Assembly: GCA_963721725.1 (NCBI GenBank)
Contig: CAVRLX010000007.1
Coordinates: forward strand, 248,001-312,000
DNA length: 64,000 bases
From: RI-153 sp963721725
GTDB lineage: Bacteria; Chloroflexota; Anaerolineae; Caldilineales; Caldilineaceae
Reading direction: 5' to 3'
The translations under genes and the position numbers were made by a program. Below the pieces are notes generated by a model. The model was not told where the DNA came from. It saw nothing but the letters and a program-made list of their open reading frames with translations, and did not search any database. Positions 60,166 to 64,000 of this stretch are shown here, one piece after another (positions within the stretch are counted from its first letter, which is position 1; each line of letters opens with the position of its first letter).

Positions 60166-62031
60166 CTACGCTAGTACAGCCTTCGCCAGTTTCATCGCCC
60201 GGTCGCGGTGACCCTTTTCCAAAATGCGCTTGCGAATACGCAGGCTCTTGGGGGTAACCTCTAGGAGTTCGTCTTCGGAAAGATACTCGATGCACTCGTC
60301 CAGGCTCATTTCGCGCGGCGGGGTCAGGTTTTCCTCCACGCCGTAATAGACGGTATGCACGGCGGTCAACGTTTTGCTTTTGCAGACGTTTACCTCCAGA
60401 TCGCCGCTGCGCTGATGTTCCCCCACCACCATCCCGGCATAGACATCTACCGCCGGGCCAATGAAGAGCACACCGCGCGGATCGGCATTACGCAGCCCAT
60501 AGGTCGACGAAACCCCCGTCTCCCACGAAATCAGCGAACCACGCGAGCGGCCAGCAATCGAGCCAGCCAGCGCACCATAGCCGTGGAAAATGCTACTCAT
60601 AATCCCCTTGCCTTTGGTGGCGGTGAGGAATTGATAGCGGAAGCCCAACAGCCCACGTGTTGGCACAATGTAAGTCAGATCAACCGAGCCGTTGGTGGCT
60701 TCGCCCATGCGTGTCATCTCGCCACGGCGCACACCCAGCATTTCGATCACCGCGCCCACGGATTCTGGCGGCACCTCAATGTGAACTTCCTCAAAGGGTT
60801 CCAGCGTCTCCCCATTCTCGTCGATGTGCATGATCACCTCTGGCCGCGAAATGTGGAATTCGTAGCCCTCGCGGCGCATGGTCTCAATCAAGATCGCCAG
60901 ATGCAACTCGCCGCGCCCGGAAACCAAGAACGTATCTGCGCTGTCTGTATCGTTGACACGCAGCGCCACGTTGTGCTTTAGCTCTTCCATCAGGCGTTCG
61001 CGTAGCCGTTGCGACGTGCGCCATTTGCCCTCGCGCCCAGCAAAGGGGGAAGTATTGACGCCAAAGGTCATACGCACCGTTGGCTCTTCCACACTAATCG
61101 CCGGCAAGGCCACGGGATGCTCTGGGTCGGCCAACGTTTCGCCAATCACAATGTGATCTAGCCCGGCCACGGCCACGATTTCGCCAGCCTCAGCGGAGTC
61201 GACTTCTACCCGCTCCAGCCCTTCGTGGACAAATAGATAGCGCACCTGCGCCGAAATTTCCTTTCCATCCAGGGTCAGGCGTGTAATGGATTGGCGGGCT
61301 TGCATTCGGCCTGCGAAAATCCGGCCCAGTCCCGTCAACCCGCGATAGGGATCGTAGTCCAGCGAGGTGACCAACATTTGCAGCGGTAAATCCATGTCTA
61401 CTTTGGGCGCCGGGATCTCACGCAGCATCACCTCAAAAAGCGGCTGCAAATTGGGGCTAAGTTCAGGCGTCAGCCCTGCTTGGCCTGTGGTGGCGACGGT
61501 GTAGACTACTGGGAAGTCAGTCTGCTCTTCGCTCGCCCCCAGTTCAATGAAAAGGTCAAAGGTCTCGTTGAGGACACGTTCGGTGTCGGCATCTTTACGA
61601 TCCACTTTGTTGATCACCACGACCGCACGGTGACCCAGGGCCAGCGCTTTGCGCAGCACAAAACGGGTCTGCGGCATGGGGCCTTCGGCCGCATCCACCA
61701 AAAGCAGCACACCATCCACCATGTTGAGCACCCGCTCCACCTCGCCGCCAAAGTCGGCATGGCCGGGGGTGTCCACAATATTGATCTTCACTTCCTGATC
61801 GGTTTGGGCGTCGTGAATGCGGATGGCCGTATTTTTCGCCAAAATCGTGATCCCGCGTTCGCGCTCCAGATCGTTGGAGTCCATCACCCGTTCGGTGATC
61901 AGTTGATTGGTGCGAAAGACATTAGCCTGACGCAACAGCCCATCCACCAGCGTGGTCTTGCCGTGGTCAACGTGGGCGATAATTGCAACGTTTCTCAAAT
62001 CTGTCCGTGTTTGAAGCATAAGTTTTTCCAT
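60166..62031 (-). CDS. typA: Ribosome-associated GTPase TypA/BipA
   Basis: A 621-residue translational GTPase. G1 is IIAHVDHGKTTLVDGLL, switch I contains DSNDLERERGITILAKN, G3 is IVDTPGHADFGGEV and G4 is VINKVDRKDAD. The EF-G-like domains III and V and the TypA-specific C-terminal domain with EVTPKSLRIRKRIL are complete. It helps ribosome assembly and stress translation. A second ATG at 62019 (MLQTRTDLRN) matches family N-termini equally well. A small GC-rich palindrome lies 10-25 bp upstream. Confidence 0.95.
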   Translation of the reverse strand: MEKLMLQTRTDLRNVAIIAHVDHGKTTLVDGLLRQANVFRTNQLITERVMDSNDLERERGITILAKNTAIRIHDAQTDQEVKINIVDTPGHADFGGEVERVLNMVDGVLLLVDAAEGPMPQTRFVLRKALALGHRAVVVINKVDRKDADTERVLNETFDLFIELGASEEQTDFPVVYTVATTGQAGLTPELSPNLQPLFEVMLREIPAPKVDMDLPLQMLVTSLDYDPYRGLTGLGRIFAGRMQARQSITRLTLDGKEISAQVRYLFVHEGLERVEVDSAEAGEIVAVAGLDHIVIGETLADPEHPVALPAISVEEPTVRMTFGVNTSPFAGREGKWRTSQRLRERLMEELKHNVALRVNDTDSADTFLVSGRGELHLAILIETMRREGYEFHISRPEVIMHIDENGETLEPFEEVHIEVPPESVGAVIEMLGVRRGEMTRMGEATNGSVDLTYIVPTRGLLGFRYQFLTATKGKGIMSSIFHGYGALAGSIAGRSRGSLISWETGVSSTYGLRNADPRGVLFIGPAVDVYAGMVVGEHQRSGDLEVNVCKSKTLTAVHTVYYGVEENLTPPREMSLDECIEYLSEDELLEVTPKSLRIRKRILEKGHRDRAMKLAKAVLA

Positions 62032-62128
62032 AAAATAAGCGGCCTGGGGCCGCTCAATAGACTATCAATTCAGCCGTTTATTGTAACAGTGAACCGGCTG
62101 GCAAGTCGAAAACGCGACGCGCTCGAAT

Positions 62129-62981
62129 TCACTCTTTCTTCGTTTCCACCGGGCGGTCGGGATTGGTGATCCATTCGCTCCACGATCCAGGGTAGACGCG
62201 AGCCTCGCCTATGCCTGCATAGAGCAGGGCCAGGGCGTTGTGTGTGGCGGTGACGCCGGAGCCACAGTAAAAGACGACTTGTTGCGAGGGCCGAGCCCCA
62301 GATCAGCGGGCCATAGATGCGCTTGAGTTCATGGGGCGGTAGGAAGCGCCCTTCGTGCAAATTTTGTCCATAGAAGTGGTTGACTGCGCCCGGAATGTGT
62401 CCGCTAATCGGATCAAGATTTTCGCCGATGCCGTAATAACGATCCGGCGTGCGCGCGTCCACCAGCATAAACTCACCGCTCTCAATGTTGCGTGCCACCT
62501 CTTCGGCGTCGGCCAGCAACTCTGGCCGCGGACGGGCCACAAATGTGGCGCGGTTTCGGCTTTCGCTGCCGCTGCGTGTGGGGCGCTCTTCGCTTGTCCA
62601 CGCCGGCCAGCCGCCATTGAGCACAGCCACATTTTCGTGGCCCAGCCAGCGCATCATCCACCACGCGCGCGCCGCAATCGCCCCGCCCCAGTCGTCATAG
62701 ACCACCACTTGGGTGTCGTCGTCAATGCCCCAAGTGGAAAGCGTGGCTTGAAACGTATCCACTTCGGGCAGGGGATGGCGGCTGGTTTTGCCCGATTCCA
62801 GCGGGCCGGAGAGGTCTTCATCCAGATGGGCATACACCGCGCCGGGGATATGGGCTTCGGCATAATCGCGCCGTCCCTGCTCGGTATTTTGCAGCGAAAA
62901 GCGGCAGTCGATCACCGCCCACTGGGGATTGTCTAAATTTTCGGCCAATTCTTCCGTCGAAATAATCGTTGTATAGGGCAT
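62129..62981 (-). CDS. Thiosulfate/3-mercaptopyruvate-type sulfurtransferase, frameshifted near 62299
   Basis: About 283 residues in two rhodanese domains. The N-terminal inactive domain has VIDCRFSLQNTEQGRRDY and GAVYAHLDEDLS; the second starts at EFMLVDARTPDRYYG and GHIPGAVNHFYG. The catalytic Cys, in VVFYCGSGVTATHNAL, is only reached after a frame change near 62298-62301, where removal of one G from GGGG (minus strand) continues to GSWSEWITNPDRPVE and a stop at 62129-62131. As written the protein would lack its active site. It transfers sulfur from thiosulfate or mercaptopyruvate to cyanide or a thiol. Confidence 0.85.
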
Positions 62982-62999
62982 AGGGGTTCGCCTTTCTGG

Positions 63000-63402
63000 T
63001 TAGGGCTGGGTCAACTCGGCCTGAATAAAATCGAGCAATGTTTGAATGTCCATCTCCTGACTTGATTCAACAGTTTCTTCGCTGCCCACGTGGCAATGGT
63101 GCGGAAAGTTCGCCAAATCGGGATAGTGTGGCGCATCGTCCCAGCGGCGGCGAAGTTGTGTGCGATCCTCGTTCATCCACTGATAGCGGTACTTTTCCAT
63201 GACGAGTTCTGTGTTGGCTCTCCTCACATAGAGTGTGATTTCCAAAAAGTCGCGGTTGCTTAAAGAGCAGCCGCGCTCTCAAATATCCGCTCGTCTCCGT
63301 GGCTTCCAGCCGCAAAATTCTCGTCGACGCGATGACAGAATGTGAAAGTAAGAGCGTTTGGGCTTGTTGAATTGCATACGCTGGGCGAAGATGCTCAGTC
63401 AT
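63000..63402 (-). CDS. TumE-type toxin (DUF6516), frameshifted near 63254
   Basis: About 133 residues. The first frame gives ATRILRLEATETSGYLRARLL-like residues (ASTRILRLEATETS) and the second gives FLEITLYVRRANTELVMEKY, YRYQWMNEDRTQLRRRWD and DLANFPHHCHVG. The last two are the DUF6516/TumE signature, with R-W-D-N/D-A-P-H and H-H-x-H. Removing one C from CCG near 63254 joins them. Such proteins are toxins of type II-like toxin-antitoxin pairs. The ATG overlaps the antitoxin stop (TAATG). Confidence 0.75.
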
Positions 63403-63725
63403 TACGATCTATTTGCACCAAGCAACAATACTTGTTCTCGAAGCTCTTTATACATTTGATAGAGAATATGCCATTCAAACACGTCTGCATCATCTCCCAT
63501 CTTGCCTGCTTCAAATTTCTGGGAAAACTCTTCCGAACTCATATCAAATTGTTGTTCATACTTTTCAATGTCTGCCTGCAACGCATTTAGTTTTGTACCA
63601 TGCTGTTGTAGTTGGTTTTCCACCAATTTCTTAACAGTCAGATCAACAACGGTATCTTGATACCCCCGTTGATACATCGTCGTCAATGCCTGCAATCTAT
63701 CGAGAGTTGTCACGTTACTTGCCAT
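63402..63725 (-). CDS. Partner antitoxin of the TumE-type toxin
   Basis: A 107-residue acidic, mainly helical protein with heptad-like spacing (LVENQLQQHGTKLNALQADI), FEAGKMGDDADVFEWH and YQMYKELREQVLLLG. The E-x-G-x-x-G-D-D-x-D-V-F-E-W motif is typical of small proteins found directly upstream of TumE toxins, and the one-base overlap with the toxin gene fits. TTGAGGTG precedes the ATG. It is likely to be the antitoxin; DNA binding is not evident. The region is more AT-rich than the rest. Confidence 0.7.
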   Translation of the reverse strand: MASNVTTLDRLQALTTMYQRGYQDTVVDLTVKKLVENQLQQHGTKLNALQADIEKYEQQFDMSSEEFSQKFEAGKMGDDADVFEWHILYQMYKELREQVLLLGANRS

Positions 63726-63829
63726 ATCAGCACCTCAACAGTCAGCCACACATGTGCTTATTCTAAGCAGCGCCACAAAGCAACAGTTTATGCTATTTGA
63801 AAATGTCCTTGTGTGCTGCTGCGAAATAT

Positions 63830-63858
63830 ATTATAGAATCTACCCCAGCCTCGGTCAA
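63830..63858 (-). promoter_or_regulatory. Near-consensus sigma-70 promoter of the TumE/antitoxin pair
   Basis: On the minus strand TTGACC (63858-63853) is followed after exactly 17 bp by a perfect TATAAT (63835-63830). About 100 bp of leader separate it from the antitoxin ATG, including the palindrome CACATGTG at 63749-63756 that could be an operator for autoregulation. This is the strongest promoter-like match in the window. Confidence 0.65.
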
Positions 63859-63890
63859 CCGATCCAGAGACAAATCGAGCAAAAGAAAAA

Positions 63891-63915
63891 GAGCGCCGGG
63901 GTTTCCCCCGCGCTC
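63891..63915 (-). terminator. Intrinsic terminator of the gene entering from the right
   Basis: GAGCGCCGGGG (63891-63901) pairs with CCCCCGCGCTC (63905-63915) with one mismatch. On the minus strand the stem is followed by TTTTTCTTTTG. It terminates transcription of the partial oxidoreductase gene at the window edge. Confidence 0.85.
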
Positions 63916-63946
63916 TCAGGATAGCAGATTTGCCGCCACAACTCCG

Positions 63947-64000
63947 TTAGCTCAGTTGCACTTCGTGTCCGCTCTCGGCAGATTTGAGCATCCCTTCGAT
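63947..64000 (-). CDS. C-terminal end of a probable Gfo/Idh/MocA family oxidoreductase (partial)
   Basis: Only 17 residues are inside the window, IEGMLKSAESGHEVQLS, ending at TAA 63949-63947. The pattern S-x-E-S-G-x-x-V-x-L at the very end is common in Gfo/Idh/MocA oxidoreductases. The terminator 32 bp downstream supports it as a real gene end. The family call is tentative. Confidence 0.4.
   Translation of the reverse strand: MEGMLKSAESGHEVQLS

Noticed and set aside
1..64000. Programmed ribosomal frameshifting as an explanation for the many split genes
   Set aside because: The break points lack a shared slippery heptamer and downstream pseudoknot, both +1 and -1 directions occur, and the families involved are not known to use recoding.

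Overview
The window reads as a high-GC chromosomal segment of a heterotrophic, aerobic bacterium, most likely a member of the Chloroflexota (Anaerolineae/Caldilineae type). This is inferred from gene content: an A2-type caa3 oxidase cluster with CtaG, SURF1 and CtaB, very large secreted beta-helix proteins ending in FLP-type motifs, multi-GAF histidine kinases, and a sulfatase / enolase-superfamily catabolic cluster. No rRNA, tRNA, CRISPR array, insertion sequence or prophage was recognised.

Layout. (1) 3-12656: one enormous surface/secreted protein, truncated by the window edge, made of four parallel beta-helix modules, CARDB-like repeats, a Gly-rich repeat field and a C-terminal FLP tail. 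(2) 12710-14936: an M20 dipeptidase and a divergent methyltransferase. (3) 15163-22642: a terminal oxidase cluster: a CuA-less COX2-like hairpin protein, coxB, coxA, coxD, coxC, ctaG, a YtkA/FixH-like protein, SURF1 and ctaB. (4) 22649-24363: an AT-richer GmrSD-like (DUF262/DUF1524) gene. (5) 24504-27577: ferredoxin, glycerate 2-kinase and a DUF3500 protein. (6) 27662-35758, all minus: two sulfatases plus a sulfatase remnant, a class-III aminotransferase-fold protein, an enolase-superfamily dehydratase/racemase, a DUF4058 protein and a ketopantoate-reductase-like protein, with palindromic elements in between. (7) 35833-47058, all minus: glycerol/dihydroxyacetone metabolism (dhaK, dhaL, glpK, dhaM, HPr, EI, then glpA, glpB, glpC) interrupted by a DUF433/DUF5615 toxin-antitoxin pair. 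(8) 47237-52976: nagA translationally coupled to a REC-histidine kinase, preceded by a multi-GAF histidine kinase. (9) 53140-58250: glycogen branching enzyme, a GNAT protein and a glycogen-synthase-like glycosyltransferase. (10) 58362-64000: a GNAT protein, LD-carboxypeptidase, TypA/BipA, a sulfurtransferase, a TumE/TumA-type toxin-antitoxin pair and the tail of a probable Gfo/Idh/MocA oxidoreductase.

How it fits together. Glycerol enters through GlpK and is oxidised by membrane-associated GlpABC, which feeds quinone and finally the caa3 oxidase. Dihydroxyacetone is phosphorylated by DhaKL using a PEP-EI-HPr-DhaM relay encoded next to it. Both routes give dihydroxyacetone phosphate. Glycogen enzymes and NagA suggest a polysaccharide-storing, cell-wall-recycling heterotroph.

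Caution for the reader: at least a dozen genes that are otherwise intact are broken by one (rarely two) base insertions or deletions, mostly in short homopolymers. I annotate these as single genes and give the approximate break point. Sequencing or assembly error is the simplest explanation, but true gene decay cannot be excluded from the sequence alone.
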